DNA of 64,000 bases, taken from Tetradesmus obliquus. Lineage: Eukaryota > Chlorophyta > Chlorophyceae > Sphaeropleales > Scenedesmaceae. The notes beneath the pieces are model-generated. The model saw only the letters and a list, made by a program, of their open reading frames with translations. It was not told where the DNA came from and did no database searches. The DNA is taken from NCBI GenBank assembly GCA_030272155.1, contig CP126199.1:5258501-5322500 (forward strand), written 5' to 3'. Position 1 is the first letter of the stretch. The number at the start of each line of letters is the position of its first letter. This document shows positions 12,095-23,800 of the stretch, in pieces. Both the position numbers and the translations under genes were made by a program.

Positions 12095-12220
12095 ACAGCA
12101 CTAGAGCTAGGTGCAGCCTCATCTGCCAATGACAGCTGTCACCACAGCTGTCACCACAGCAGCACAGCCCTCCCAAAGCACCAGCTCACTGGCAGTCACT
12201 TCATGACTGCAGCATGGCTG
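12095..12220 (-). repeat. Degenerate copy of the OPT 3'-terminal exon end
   Basis: CTCATCTGCCAATGACAGC and the following ACAGCCCTCCCAAAGCACC block mirror the live OPT end at about 12275-12380 (CTCATCTGCCGATCACTGC, then ACAGCCCTCCCCCAGCACC). The last coding residues and stop region of the transporter have thus been duplicated just downstream of the gene. Confidence 0.75.
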
Positions 12221-12280
12221 CATCAACGTTCTTCAACCCTCTGCACACTAGCTCAGTTGACAGCAGGGCAAGGCACATCC

Positions 12281-15200
12281 TCATCTGCCGATCACTGCGT
12301 GCAGCACAGCCGTCACCACAGAGGCACAGCCCTCCCCCAGCACCAGCCCACTCGCAGTCACCATCATGAAGGCAGCATGGCCGCTGGGACTCAGCAGCAG
12401 CCAAACCTGATCCACAATGCTCCCTAGCACGCGCGGCAGTGTCCAGTTGGCAGTTAAGTACATCCCAACAGCAAAGCCAACGCCACTCGGCAGCAGCGCG
12501 AGCACCCAATCTACTGCTGTGCGGGAGCGCCACGTGTTCAGCAGCCGCCGGCTGGCTTGCGTGAGACAGGCCTTGATGGCAGCTGTTGGGTGTGAGCGCT
12601 TGTGCTGCTGCTGCTGCTGGTGTAGGTAGCTGAACTGCTGGCTGCGATCTGTTGATGATGACGATGCTGCTGCTGTTGCAGCAGCACTGCCATCATCGCT
12701 GCACTTCCGAGTATCAACGTAGTACCCGGGTGTCACAAGAAGCGCCTCATCAACGCCAGCGGTGTCGGCTGGCTGCTGCAGCTGCTGGCGCTTCTTGTAC
12801 CGCTGCAGCAGGTGCTGCAGCACTGGCAGAGCTGCTGCGATGGCTGCTGCTGCAGCACAGAAGGGCCCCACATGGTCTGGCAGCTTCCCGCCATTCACCT
12901 GCAGTGCCAGCAGATGCACAACATCATGTTGCAATGATTGCAGGAAGCACACAAGCATACAGAAGACAGCACGTTCGGCTCTGGACGAGCCATGTACCTC
13001 CCTTTGAAACAGTTGCCGCTCACACTCCTGTGCGGCATGCCCATGTAGCAGGCAACAGGCAGCGCCACCCACCACACACATCAGCAAACACAAGGCTATG
13101 TTGAGCCAGATCAGTGCCATGAGCGCAGGCAGCATCACCTGCCCACTTAACCCTAACATACAAACACGCACAAACACATATTAACACCCAGATTCTGCAC
13201 CCAGCTTACCAGCTTGGCCATGTTGAGCCAGATGAGAGCCATGGGCGCAGGCAGCACCGGCCCTGGCACCTGCCATGCCGAGGTGTACAGCAGGTAGGCC
13301 GCCACAGACAGCGGCACGGAAGCAGCAGAGCCCAGCAGCATGGCCAGCAGCTGCGAGGAAGGAGCCACACCCAGCAGGTGCGCTGTCTTGAAGTCCTGCA
13401 AGCAGGGCAGCAAGCACAGCAGCAGAAAGTTGAAGATGACTCGCCCAGCGGCTGCGGTGCCTTTCCTGCAAGCAACACTGCCTGCATGCTCATCACAAGT
13501 ATTGCCGCAAACTTAGTAGCCACGTGCAGCATAGCTTGACACTTTCAACGTCGAGCAAGCCACAGCATGCGATCAGAAGGCGCCATTACTCATCACTTGC
13601 CTGCATGAGGTCGCCAGCTTGCTGTGCGCCAGCCTCTGCTATGGCACCTGCCACCAGGTTTGGCACCACAGCGCCAGGAGACACCACAGCAAACACCAGC
13701 TGCAGCGCAGCACCAGCAGCACCAGGGACAGCGGCAGCGCAGAACAGCTGAAGAGACAAAGGGCAAACCATATTAACCAGCAGCAGCTGCATTCTATCAG
13801 TTCATAAACAGTTGTTGGCAGGAGGCAGCTGTTGTAAGAGGAGGGCATCAAGCACCACTGCCATTGCCTGTCTTAGCAGCATTCATAGCACTTGTTACAT
13901 AACATGTTACTTCTCAACCGCACCTGTGATATCTTGCCCACCCCACTGACTGGGTTGAGGTCAGTCTGCCCCAGCGCCCGCACCGCCAGCAGCGCCACCA
14001 GCAGCGCCACCACCACCTGCAGTCAAAAGCAACACCAAGGCAAGAATTACACACACGGTGACGGTGTCAACGGACTCCAGGTAGCCGTACGCGTCCACTA
14101 ACGCACAACACTATCTCCAATCATGCTGTTGCTCAGGAAGTGCCGCAATGAAAGGTATGCATGCGGAGCAGGACTTGGGTCCGCCTGTCACCCCCCAAAA
14201 GCTGCGACAGCACCTCAAAATATCATGTACGTGAGGCACCTCACCGCTCATGCAGCGGAATGCCCAGCAGCAGCAGCAGCAATATATCAGCCAGTTCATA
14301 CAACGTCAAACAGCTGCAGCAGCACACCAACTCACCGCTATCAGCGGCTCATGTAGCGGCATGCCCAGCGGCAGCAGCAATATACAGCCCAGTTCAAACA
14401 ACGTCAAACACTGCAGCAGCACCGCACCAACGCACCGCAATCAGCGGCTCGTGCAGTGGCATGCCCAGCGGCAGCCCCGGCCCCAGGATGCCGCCGCATA
14501 CTCATCATTACATGTTCGACAAACATCGTGCCACTGACCGCAATCAGCGGCTCGTGCAAGGGCACACCCAATGACAGCAGCAACAACAGCCAATTCATGA
14601 AACGTCAAACAGCTGCAGCACCGCACCAACTCACCGCAATCAGTGGCTCGTGCGGTGGCATGCCCAGCAGCAGCAGCAATATACAGCCAGTCCATATAAC
14701 GTCAAACAGCTGCAACACCACACCAACGCACCGCGATCAGTGGCATGCCCAGCGGCAGCCCCGGCCTCAGGATGCCGCTGCACACTCAGCATCATTACAT
14801 GTTTGACAAAAAACATCGTGGCACCAACCCCAGTCAGCGGCTCGTGCAGGCGCACATGCAATGACAGCAGCAACAATGGCCAAATCAAAACAAAGAGCTG
14901 CAGCAAAGGAACTCACCGCTATCAGCGGCTCGGTGTGCAGGGGCACACCCAATGACAGCAGCAACAACAGCCGAATAAAAACAAAGAGCTGCAGCAAAGG
15001 AACTCACCGCAATCAGTGGCTCGTGCAGTGGCATGCCCAGCGGCAGCCCCGGCCCCAGGATGCCGCTGCACAGCGCTGTCGACAGCAGCATGCCTGGCAG
15101 CCAGAACTTTACTGACAGCATCCAGCCGCCACTGTCGCTGCTGCTGCCGGCATCATGTGGCTTGGCAGCACTGCTGCCATCTTCTGCCCAGCCTGTGCGA

Positions 15201-15743
15201 CTGCTAGCAAGTTGCTGCGGCTGCTGCATGCTGCCTGCATTGGTATCATATGTACTACTGCTGCTGTTGTTTGTTGCACCAGCCGGAACATCTGCATCTT
15301 GTAAGCCATTGGCACTGCCTGTGGGGCTGAGCTCCAGGCAGATCTGCGCTGATGCAATGCCGTTGCTGTTGCCACTGCTGCTGCTGGCCCCTAAGCCGCC
15401 AGCCGCCGTCCCAAGCTCTGGATCAGCATTGTTGAGCTTGGCATAGTCACCTGCTGCTGCTGCTGCTGCCTCGGCAGCTCTCCGGCTTCTCAAACCACTC
15501 CCAGACACACAACCATGACGCCCTGCAGACCCTAACCCCCCCAGCCAGTTCGCCTTGCTGGCTTTGTCCACCGCAGTTTGCAGCAGCAGCAGCCCCAGCT
15601 CTGAAAAGCAGTCACCCAGCAGCAGGCCCAGGGACACCCACAGCAGCCAGCCTGCTGCTCCAGTCTCTGCATCTTTGATGGGGCCGGGGGCCCAGCCTCG
15701 GGCTTTTGCATTGGGACCCAACACACCCCATCCTAAGAGCAGT

Positions 15744-15784
<41 letters not shown>

Positions 15785-16308
15785 CAGCAGCAGCAGCATG
15801 GATATGAGGCAAATGAGAGACGACGTGAACGCAGGGCAACGCCAACGCAGCATGATAAGCCGCAGACCCTGAGCGTGTGTTGGACGAGCCAGTAGAGGTG
15901 CCAGCTGCAAGTGTATCTCGACTGCACAGGTAAGACTGCAAACTGAGCCTGTGTTGCGTTGCAGGCATGCTTACGCTGCGCACCGGAGACATGCAAACCA
16001 CTTGGGGACTGCCCCATCACAGCTGCATGTCAATTCAACAGGCTTGGTGTAACGTTCAACATGTGTCACAAGGTGTGTGCGCACCTACAACAGCGCCTGC
16101 CATCATTGACCATGCAGTCTTTGGCCCCATGATCATGCCCTGCAGGAAAGCAACATAACATGAAATGATCAACAATGACAATTGCAGTCAGGTGACATCC
16201 ACTTGGGCTGCCGCTGTCACAACAGCCCGCCGAGGTAGCGTCAACAGCAGCACAATGCAGCACAGCAACAGGTTTGTCTGCTGCAACTACCTAGGCATAC
16301 CAGGACAT

Positions 16309-16341
<33 letters not shown>

Positions 16342-17657
16342 TTCTCATGAGGAGACACCTCCAAAGCTTGATAACGTCCCATCCTCTGTTCGCATTGCAG
16401 TAAAGGATATCCTGGTATCCTGGTAGCTGCGCGGGGACCCACCTGTCTGATGTAGCCAGGGGAAGGCTGCAGCACCCAGCCCCAGGCGGTGAGCCTAGGC
16501 ATACAACAACATAGCAACAACAGCAGAAAACATTCAAGAAACACCTTCAAACTTGTTGACACCCCATCCTCTGCTTGCATTGCAGTAAATTATATCCTGG
16601 TATCCTGGTAGCTGCGCGGGGACCCACCTGTCTGATGTAGCCAAGGGAAGGCTGCAGCACCCAGCCCCAGGCGGTGAGCCTAGGCATACAACAACATAGC
16701 AACAACAGCAGAAAACATTCAAGAAACACCTTCAAACTTGTTGACACCCCATCCTCTGCTTGCATTGCAGTAAATTATATCCTGGTATCCTGGTAGCTGC
16801 GCGGGGACCCACCTGTCTGATGTAGCCAGGGGAAGGCTGCAGCACCCAGCCCCAGGCGGTGAGCCTAGGCATACAACAACATAGCAACAACAGCAGAAAA
16901 CATTCAAGAAACACCTTCAAACTTGTTGACACCCCATCCTCTGCTTGCATTGCAGTAAAGGATATCCTGGTATCCTGGTAGCTGCGCGGGGACCCACCTG
17001 TCTGATGTAGCCAGGGGAAGGCTGCAGCACCCAGCCCCAGGCGGTGAGCCTAGGCATACAACAACATAGCAACAACAGCAGAAAACATTCAAGAAACACC
17101 TTCAAACTTGTTGACACCCCATCCTCTGCTTGCATTGCAGTAAAAGATGGTCTGGTATCCTGGTAGCTGCGCGGGGACCCACCTGTCCAATGTAGCCAGG
17201 GGAAGGCTGCAGCACCCAGCCCCAGGCAGTCAGCCCTGGCAGGCCCAGCCAGTCAAACACAGGCAGCACACTGCAGCATGCAGCAGACAGCGGACAACAA
17301 GGCATGACAGGGGGAGCTCAGCACTCAGCCAAGAATCTTGGATCCCTGCGCTTGACCATAGCCAGCAGTTGCGCTAGGCCAACGGCGCATGCACCTGTGT
17401 TAGGCAAGCAGGTTGGCTTCAACACCAGTAGTGTACTGCTATCCCCGTTCAGGTATCAGGCAGAGGATTTGCAACTGTACTGCTGCCTCAAACAAGGTAT
17501 AAGGCAGGACAACTGCAACTGTACTGCTGGGTCACCTGAGTGGCTTCACCCATGCTGCTGCAAGGCAGTAGGCGCCTGAGATGGCAAAGCACCACAGCAG
17601 CAGCCGCAGCCCTTGCCTCCACTGCTGCTGCTGCAGCAGCTGCACCTCTGCCTGCGA

Positions 17658-17689
<32 letters not shown>

Positions 17690-20041
17690 ATGACGTGCTG
17701 CCTGCCAGCAGCACTGCATCGTCTGCTGCGGCAGTTTCCTGTTACAGTGCCAGCAAGAAAACATGCACAAATGAAAGTGAATTTAGTGACGTTTCACAGT
17801 CAACCGACTCGAGAATGCATTGTGCATAGATAGATACACAAGCAGACACAGGTAAGTGCACAAAATGACACAGCACCAGCTTGGCTCAGCAACCAGAATG
17901 CTGTTTGGCAACTGTCATCCACAATGATGTCAGAACAGTCCGCCAAAGACAAAACAGCTAGGCCATCTGCACACCCACCAACTGCAGTGCCCCCTCCAGG
18001 TCAGCGCGGCTGTTGCTGCTGCTCCTGCTGCGCCAAGCACCAGCAGCACCACCACTTCCAGCCTCCCTGCTGCCACCACCACCAAACCTATCAGCAGCAG
18101 CAGCACCAGCAGCACCAGCACCAGCACCAGCACCAGCAGCAGTGCCAGACCCTGCTGCTGCTGTAGGTTCAGGCACGCCATGCAGCGTGCGGATCACACT
18201 AGCTGTGGCTGTCCCAGAAGGGAAGCGCAGCTGCTCCCGAATGATTGTCTGGTAGCGCAACGGCACTGCCACAAACACACCGAAGAAAGCCAGGCTGCTG
18301 CACCACGCCAGCAGCTGCCAGGGGCTTAGTAGGATGGGCCCGGCTGGATGTTCTGCTTCAGTGAGCAGGCCGAGTGCAGGGATGATACCGACAAGGCCTG
18401 CAGTGTTGTGCAGTACAGCAGTGCACACACACACACTTGAAAGCAGTGTCCTGGCAGGCAGTATGAGTGCTATGTGCTGCAGTGAGCAGGCCAAGTGCAG
18501 GGATGATGCCCACAAGGCCTGCAGTGTTGTGCAGTACAGCAGGGCACACACACACAGACTTGAAAGCAGTATCCTGGCAGGCAGTATGAGTGCTCTGTGC
18601 TTCAGTGAACAAACTGAGTGCAGGGATGATACCGACTAATCCTGCAGTGCTGTGCAGCACAGCAGGGCACACACCATTCAAATGCAGCACCCTCACGCAT
18701 ATGCAGCGGCTGCACAGCAATCTATCATTTTACCACATTTGCGGCTTTTCTGCATGCAACAGGTGGTTCATGCAGTTCCTACAGCTACAGCAGCAACAGC
18801 GGCGCACCTGCTGCCAGCGGCATGGTGGCTGTCGCCACTGCTGTCGTCTGCACGATCACATTCTCTGCCACCGTGAGGTGCTGCGTCAGCAGCCCCAGCG
18901 CTCCAAGGCCCTGGAACAGGCCATAGCCTGGCGTGATGGCGTGTGCAGCGGCAGCAGCAGCATGCAAGCCTCAGCGAAGAGCATGTAGTACAACCCAACT
19001 TGACGCCTGCCACTCGTGCTGCTGTATCAGTACGCTGCGCAGAAGATGCAACATCAATCCTGCATTGCAACAGGCCCACCAATAATCCCATGCAGTTCCT
19101 GCTGCTGGAAGCAAGCCCCTTGCAGCTTCCTCACTAACACAGCCTCACCTAAAATGGCTGACTGCAAGCTGCCCATGATCACCCACTCCATCACTCCTCT
19201 GGCAATTCACTAAACTCTCAGGAGCATCAATGCACACCTAGAACGTGCACACCAATGCGTGTGCACATTGCGCAGCAGACGCATTGTCAATACCTGCGTT
19301 ACACCAGGCCACTTATCGCTGAACACCGCATACCAGCCTCTCACAGGTGCTGCACTGCACTATAGCCTCACCTAAAATGGCTGACTGCAGGCTTCCCATG
19401 GTCACCCAGCCTGTCTGCAGCCCAAAGTACATGTTGCTGAAGCATAGCACAGAGCCAACCAGCAGGCCTGCTGCCAGCGCCCGCAGAGTGAGCGCCTCCC
19501 CTGCTGCTGCTGACCCTGTGAGAGCAGCAGCCATGCTAGCAAAAGTACTGCTGCTGCTGCTGCTGCTGAAGCAGTTGAAAAGGCCTAGAATTTGTGCGGG
19601 GCCTCCTGCTGGGAAGCAGCTGCTGTTTGAACTGCTGCTGCTAGTGGTTGATAGCAGGAGGCGCCAGCAGTTTGAGCAGCAGCAGCAATGATTGCTGCGG
19701 CTGCTTTTGGTGGCGTTGATGTGGTAGAGAGGTAGTGTGGGGTTGTGTGCTGAGGCACTAGGTGCAAACAGTGGCCGCCTGTGGCTGCTCTGCTTCGCTG
19801 AGAAGATCAATCCTGAAGCTGATGTTGCTGTTGCGTCATGGTATGGCTGATGCGGCGCCCACACGCTGTGCAGCTGCTGCTGCTGGGGCACCAGGCCAGA
19901 GGTTGGCAGCAGGCTGCGTACTGCTGCACTGGTGCGCTTGTGACTTGAGCTGATGCCAGCAGGCTGGGTGCTGCAGCTGTCAGAGGTGAATGCTGACGCA
20001 GGAGGGTGTCGGTGAGGTCCTGCAAAGCATGCAGACAGCAT
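12281..20041 (-). CDS. OPT-family oligopeptide/metal-chelate transporter
   Basis: Polytopic membrane transporter of the OPT superfamily, expected to import oligopeptides or metal chelates; YGL114W-like by motif. Eleven exons close in phase to 1107 aa: 20041-19372, 18927-18808, 18397-17979, 17738-17536, 17270-17183, 16139-16085, 15732-15008, 14016-13924, 13747-13601, 13395-13210, 12898-12281. Hallmarks in order: SNMYFGLQTGWV (exon 1), LTVAENVIVQTTAVATATMP (exon 2), GLVGIIPAL and FPSGTATASVIRTLHG (exon 3), GMIMGPKTAW (exon 6), GWGVLGP (exon 7), QTDLNPVSGVGK (exon 8), NLVAGAIAEAGAQQAGDLMQ (exon 9), PSGVGFAVGMY and ASGLVLGEG (exon 11). The N-terminal ~170 residues are Ser-rich and low complexity; an internal Met near 19533 is an alternative start. 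Long loops in exons 3, 7 and 11 carry Gly/Ala/Gln runs. Intron 9 uses a GC donor. Divergent from the GH32 gene. Substrate cannot be deduced. Confidence 0.9.
13083..13136 (-). repeat. OPT exon-10 tail copy inside intron 10
   Basis: A copy of the end of exon 13395-13210 (PAPMALIWLNMA becoming PALMALIWLNIA) lies in the intron before exon 12898-12281. It can be read straight into an ORF with the last exon. The junction 13210 to 12898 gives the better family match (MAKL-VNGGKLPDHV), so this copy is treated as intronic. Confidence 0.8.
14235..15000 (-). repeat. About eight copies of the OPT exon-7 tail plus donor
   Basis: The exon-7 end (coding LGMPLHEPLIA, then the GTGAGT donor at 15007-15002) recurs about eight times through intron 7, near 14240, 14330, 14436, 14537, 14631, 14735, 14832 and 14913. 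Length and divergence differ between copies; several keep the PGLPLGMPLHEPLIAV reading and a GTGAG donor. Spacers carry repeated AACAGCTGCAGCA blocks. Confidence 0.88.
16370..17150 (-). repeat. Four 185-bp near-identical copies of OPT exon-5 tail plus donor
   Basis: Intron 5 of OPT contains four tandem 185-bp units, with the marker GGCGGTGAGCCTAGGCAT at about 16487, 16672, 16857 and 17042. Each includes the exon piece coding LTAWGWVLQPSPGYIRQ followed by the GTGGGT donor. The live exon (17270-17183) has GYIGQ. Units are almost identical to each other but differ from the live exon, so the array grew from a diverged founder copy. Confidence 0.92.
18465..18680 (-). repeat. Two acceptor plus exon-3 head copies
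   Basis: Upstream of OPT exon 3 (acceptor next to 18397) two tandem copies of intron end, acceptor and exon head occur at about 18480-18550 and 18600-18670. They read GLVGIIPALGLLTAA and GLVGIIPALSLFTEA against GLVGIIPALGLLTEA in the live exon. Each is preceded by a GTGCTGCAC/TGCAG acceptor context. Confidence 0.87.
19140..19195 (-). repeat. OPT exon-1 tail plus donor copy
   Basis: The end of exon 1 (coding GSLQSAILG, donor GTGAGG) recurs about 225 bp downstream in intron 1 with the same donor. It reads WVIMGSLQSAILG against WVTMGSLQSAILG: one replacement and two synonymous changes. Confidence 0.85.
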
Positions 20042-20863
20042 ACGATGCGGAACTCGTGGTTGCAGTGCAGTTCTACTGCTTGTGGGACCACTGCATGCAA
20101 GGCATGAAGAACAAGCCCACCTGCTAAGGCAGCAGCCTCGGTTACCACAAAAACCTCTGGTGCAGGATCATCGTTCATACAGGCACCTGGATCGAGCGAG
20201 TGACACAGCCAAGGTCCCCGCCATGAGTGACCGCAGCGTGCACAGAACCTAGGGCCCGAGAACGCACGATGCAACCAGGCCTACAGTAAATGAGTACTGA
20301 TATGCTCAAGGTACAACCTAGGGCAACAAATCCAGACAGACATGGAAGCACAACCCTTGCGGTTTGAAGGCACCTTGGACCCACTCTTCTGCCGGCCCGA
20401 CAAATTCAAAATGAGGGCTCGCTGCAATTGCGGCCAGTAAGTGGTTCGTGACGTTGATATAAGCAGTGATAATTACGGACGTAGGCGACGAGCTTTTGCT
20501 TTGTTGACAAAGTTCGGGTGAGGGCAAGCTGCTGCTCTGTTCTGTTTAATCGTTGGGTTGCACTGCTGGACAGCCTGCACAGCAATCGTGTACTTTCACA
20601 AGAATGTTTTGCTGGCGGTGTGGCGCAGTTGCCCCTTAGCATGTCTTGCAAGCCCATGCTGACTCATGTCTGCTGCCTTTCGCTCAACTGCAGGTGGTGC
20701 CAACCATCCAAGGACTGGCTGTTGTCCTGCAAGAGTCGGCACATCATCCAGCAACCTGCCAACTCCCGCTTCTTGCCTTACTTCAGACCCAGGCGTCACT
20801 ACACTGTCTGCAAACAGCAGCAGGCAGCAACTTGCTGTCGCTTGAAGCCAGCAGCAGCACAAC
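20042..20863. promoter_or_regulatory. Divergent promoter region, OPT / GH32
   Basis: 822 bp separates the OPT start codon (minus strand) from the GH32 start codon (plus strand). It should hold both 5' UTRs and promoters. I see no clear TATA box or named operator and no convincing coding exon, although a short upstream exon for either gene cannot be excluded. Confidence 0.5.
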
Positions 20864-23800
20864 ATGGCGGCCTTGCTTGCGAGCTTTGCAGCACCGCTTG
20901 CTCGCGTGAAAGTGGAGCCCAGGGTGGCAAGGCCCATCTTCCATCTTGCTCCTACTGCTCCCCGTGGCTGGATTAATGACCCCAACGGTGCGCAGCAACA
21001 GCACAACACATGCAGCTGGACACATGCAGATGCACCATGGCATGCAGCATGGCACGGCTCTGCGGTTCGCAGCCTATTTCTGCGGCAGCAAACAGCATTT
21101 GAGCTGCTGCAGTCAGCAGTATATTGCGCTGCATGCTGTGTCCGTCGGGCGGGTAATAGCTTGCCATGCTGACGCAGCAAGGATACTTGCAGGGCTGCAG
21201 GGCTGCACTGTTACTTTGCGTTTGAGTTCATACTCAACGCCATAAGCTTGCAGCAGCCTAAGGAAGATCGTTGCAGAAGTCGCAGCCCTTGCACCGTTCC
21301 TGCAAATGCTGCCAGTATCAAGCCCGCTGCCATGCGTAATATTTGAATGCTGAACAACAATGTTGAACGATCTGTGTCTTGCTGTGCTGCTTGCAGGACC
21401 GCTGCTGCACAACGGCACCTACCACCTGTTCTGGCAGAACGTGCCCAACAGCTCAGAGTGGAGCTGGGGCTTAGGCTGGGTGAGCAGCACCTGCACAGCT
21501 TGCAAGCCACTTGCAGGAAATCCTATTACGCGCAGGCAGAAGCACTGTGCTGATGCACAGGTTCAGCCGCGCATGTCAACCAGCAGGCACAGAGTCAGCA
21601 AAACATCAGCAAGGCTGACTGACAGACATCACATCAAAACAGTCACATGCACGAAACACCATGCAGCGTGCCAGCTGGTGTCGTAGCGGGCAGATCCTGG
21701 TGCAATGCTGACCATCCTGCAAGCATGTCCTGCCCTCCAGGCAGCAGCATGCCACTGGTGTGCACGTCACGCAGTGCCACTCTCAGCCATTACTCCAGCG
21801 AAATGCCCCCATGCAACCGTTCAGTCTTGGTGTTTTTGCGCTTCAGGCACGCGTGTTGTGGACACACTGTGATTATGCATCATGTGCTAGTGAACTCAGC
21901 GGACCTGCAATGTTTTCCTGCAGGGCCACGCCACCAGCAAGGACCTGGCCCAGTGGCAGCTGCATACGTCTTGAGCACAGTCGGCATGCTGCGCTATTAA
22001 ACAATCTCTTGCCTGGCCATTTGCCTTTCCTGCAGGGCCATGCCACCAACAGGGACCTGGTGCAGTGGCAGCTGCGTACGTCTTGTGCAGTCGGCATGCT
22101 GCGCTATCCACAGTGTCTTGCGTGCCCATTTGCCTTTCCTGCAGGGGCACGCCACCAGCAAGGATTTGGTGCAGTGGCAGCCGCAAACGTCTTGTGCACA
22201 GTCGGCATGCTGTGCTTTCCAACAGTGTGTTGCCTGCCCATTTGCCGTTCCTGCAGGGCCACGCCACCAGCAGGGACTGGTGCAGTGGCAGCTGCATGCG
22301 TTTTGTGCAAAGTCGCATGCTGCGCTATGTAGCAGTGTCATGCCTGCCCATCTGCCTTTGCTGCGGGGCCACGCCATCAGCAAGGACCTGGTGCAGTGGC
22401 AACTGCAGTCAACATGCTGCGCTATCCACAGTGTCTTGCGTGCCCATTTGCCTTTCCTGCAGGGCCACGCCACCAGCAAGGACCTGGTGCAGTGGCAGCC
22501 GCAGCCAGTGGCGCTGGAGCCCAGCCCAGGCGGCCTGGACAGGCACGGCTGCTTCTCCGGCTGCGCCACTGTCGATGAGAATGGCGTGCCCAGCATCCTC
22601 TACACAGGGGTGAGTGAGAGTACCAATACGAAACGATTTGCTGCAACATTCGCTGCTGCATCATGCTGCGGTTGTCTTCATCACAAACACTGAGCGTGGC
22701 GTGCCCAGCATCCTCTACACAGGGGTGAGCTGGCAGTGGTGCATGTAACGCCAGAACTGCTGCAGCATCTTGTCATACTGACCTTATACATGTGTAGTAG
22801 TTTTGCTGCTGAACCCTTGTGTGTCGGTCTGTCACACATTCAGAGCATTGCAGGCACCGGTCTCTGGCATGCTAAGGGAGCAGCCAAGGCATGCAAGCTT
22901 GCCTACTAGGTCCCCTATCTCTGTTTTCACATCTCCACCGCGAAACCGCTGCTGTGGTGCTGCCTGCTGGCGCTGCCTGCTGGCCTGCCAGGTCATCCGC
23001 AAGACACCAGAAGAGATGGAGCCTGGAGGCAGCCACCAGCATGAGGCGCAGCTGCTGGCAGTCGCAACCGACCCAGGTGGGCAGGCAGCAACCAGCAGCG
23101 CAGCGGCATGCAGGCATGAGGGGTAGGGTTCCATATCTCTTGCCTTTAGAAAATGTCTTGCCAGAGCGCGCTGGCGCATTCGACCCAACCAGACCAGGCG
23201 TTGACCACGCTCAATGCGGCTGGTGCATCCTACGCCACTTTCTGCCCTGACAACTTCTGCAAACCGCGTTTGCTTTCTTACCTCAAAGCATCCCTGTCTC
23301 ACACCACAGCAGCAGCATATCGCTTGTTGCATATCCATGCTACCACAGCCCCATTCATGCTCCGCGCTGAGCAGGCCCGAAGCTTCAGGAACGGGTCGAG
23401 CGCTTCAGACCAGATCCCGCCCCTGCCCCCCACAACCCTTTTCTGAGCATGCCTGTCTCACGGTACTGCATCATGCTGCCACTCCTCCCCGCCGCCCAAA
23501 CGCAGCCGACCCCGAGCTCAAGGAGTGGGTGAAGCTGCCAGGGCAGTTCCTGCCGCAGCCGCCAGCAGACATGGCCCTCAGTGGCTGGCGGGACCCGTTT
23601 ATTCTAGAACGGCCCAGCGCCAGCAGCCCCTGGTGGTATGTGATGGTAGGCGCGGGCGTGAAGGAGACGTGCGGCACCGCGCTGGTGTACAGGAGCGGGG
23701 ACCTGCGGCAAGGTAGGTGCAATGCTATCTACAACCTCCCGCCAAGCATTCGTTGCGATTATACGGGCGGAGCGGGCCATCTGTGTCTGGGGAGGAGTGC

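Larger units (their letters stand above)
7880..12280. other. Convergent intergenic region between kinase and OPT genes
   Basis: No convincing coding exon is seen in about 4.4 kb. It should hold the 3' UTRs of two converging genes. TGTAA motifs at 8367-8371 and 8379-8383 are plausible poly(A) signals for the kinase. A TTACA at 11685-11689 (TGTAA on the minus strand) could serve OPT. A degenerate copy of the OPT 3' end lies at about 12095-12220. ORFs here lack family motifs and have ordinary shadow composition. Confidence 0.5.

Noticed and set aside
12898-13177. Upstream extension of the last OPT exon through 13177
   Set aside because: The open frame includes a copy of exon 10. Joining 13210 to 12898 keeps phase and gives the better family alignment.
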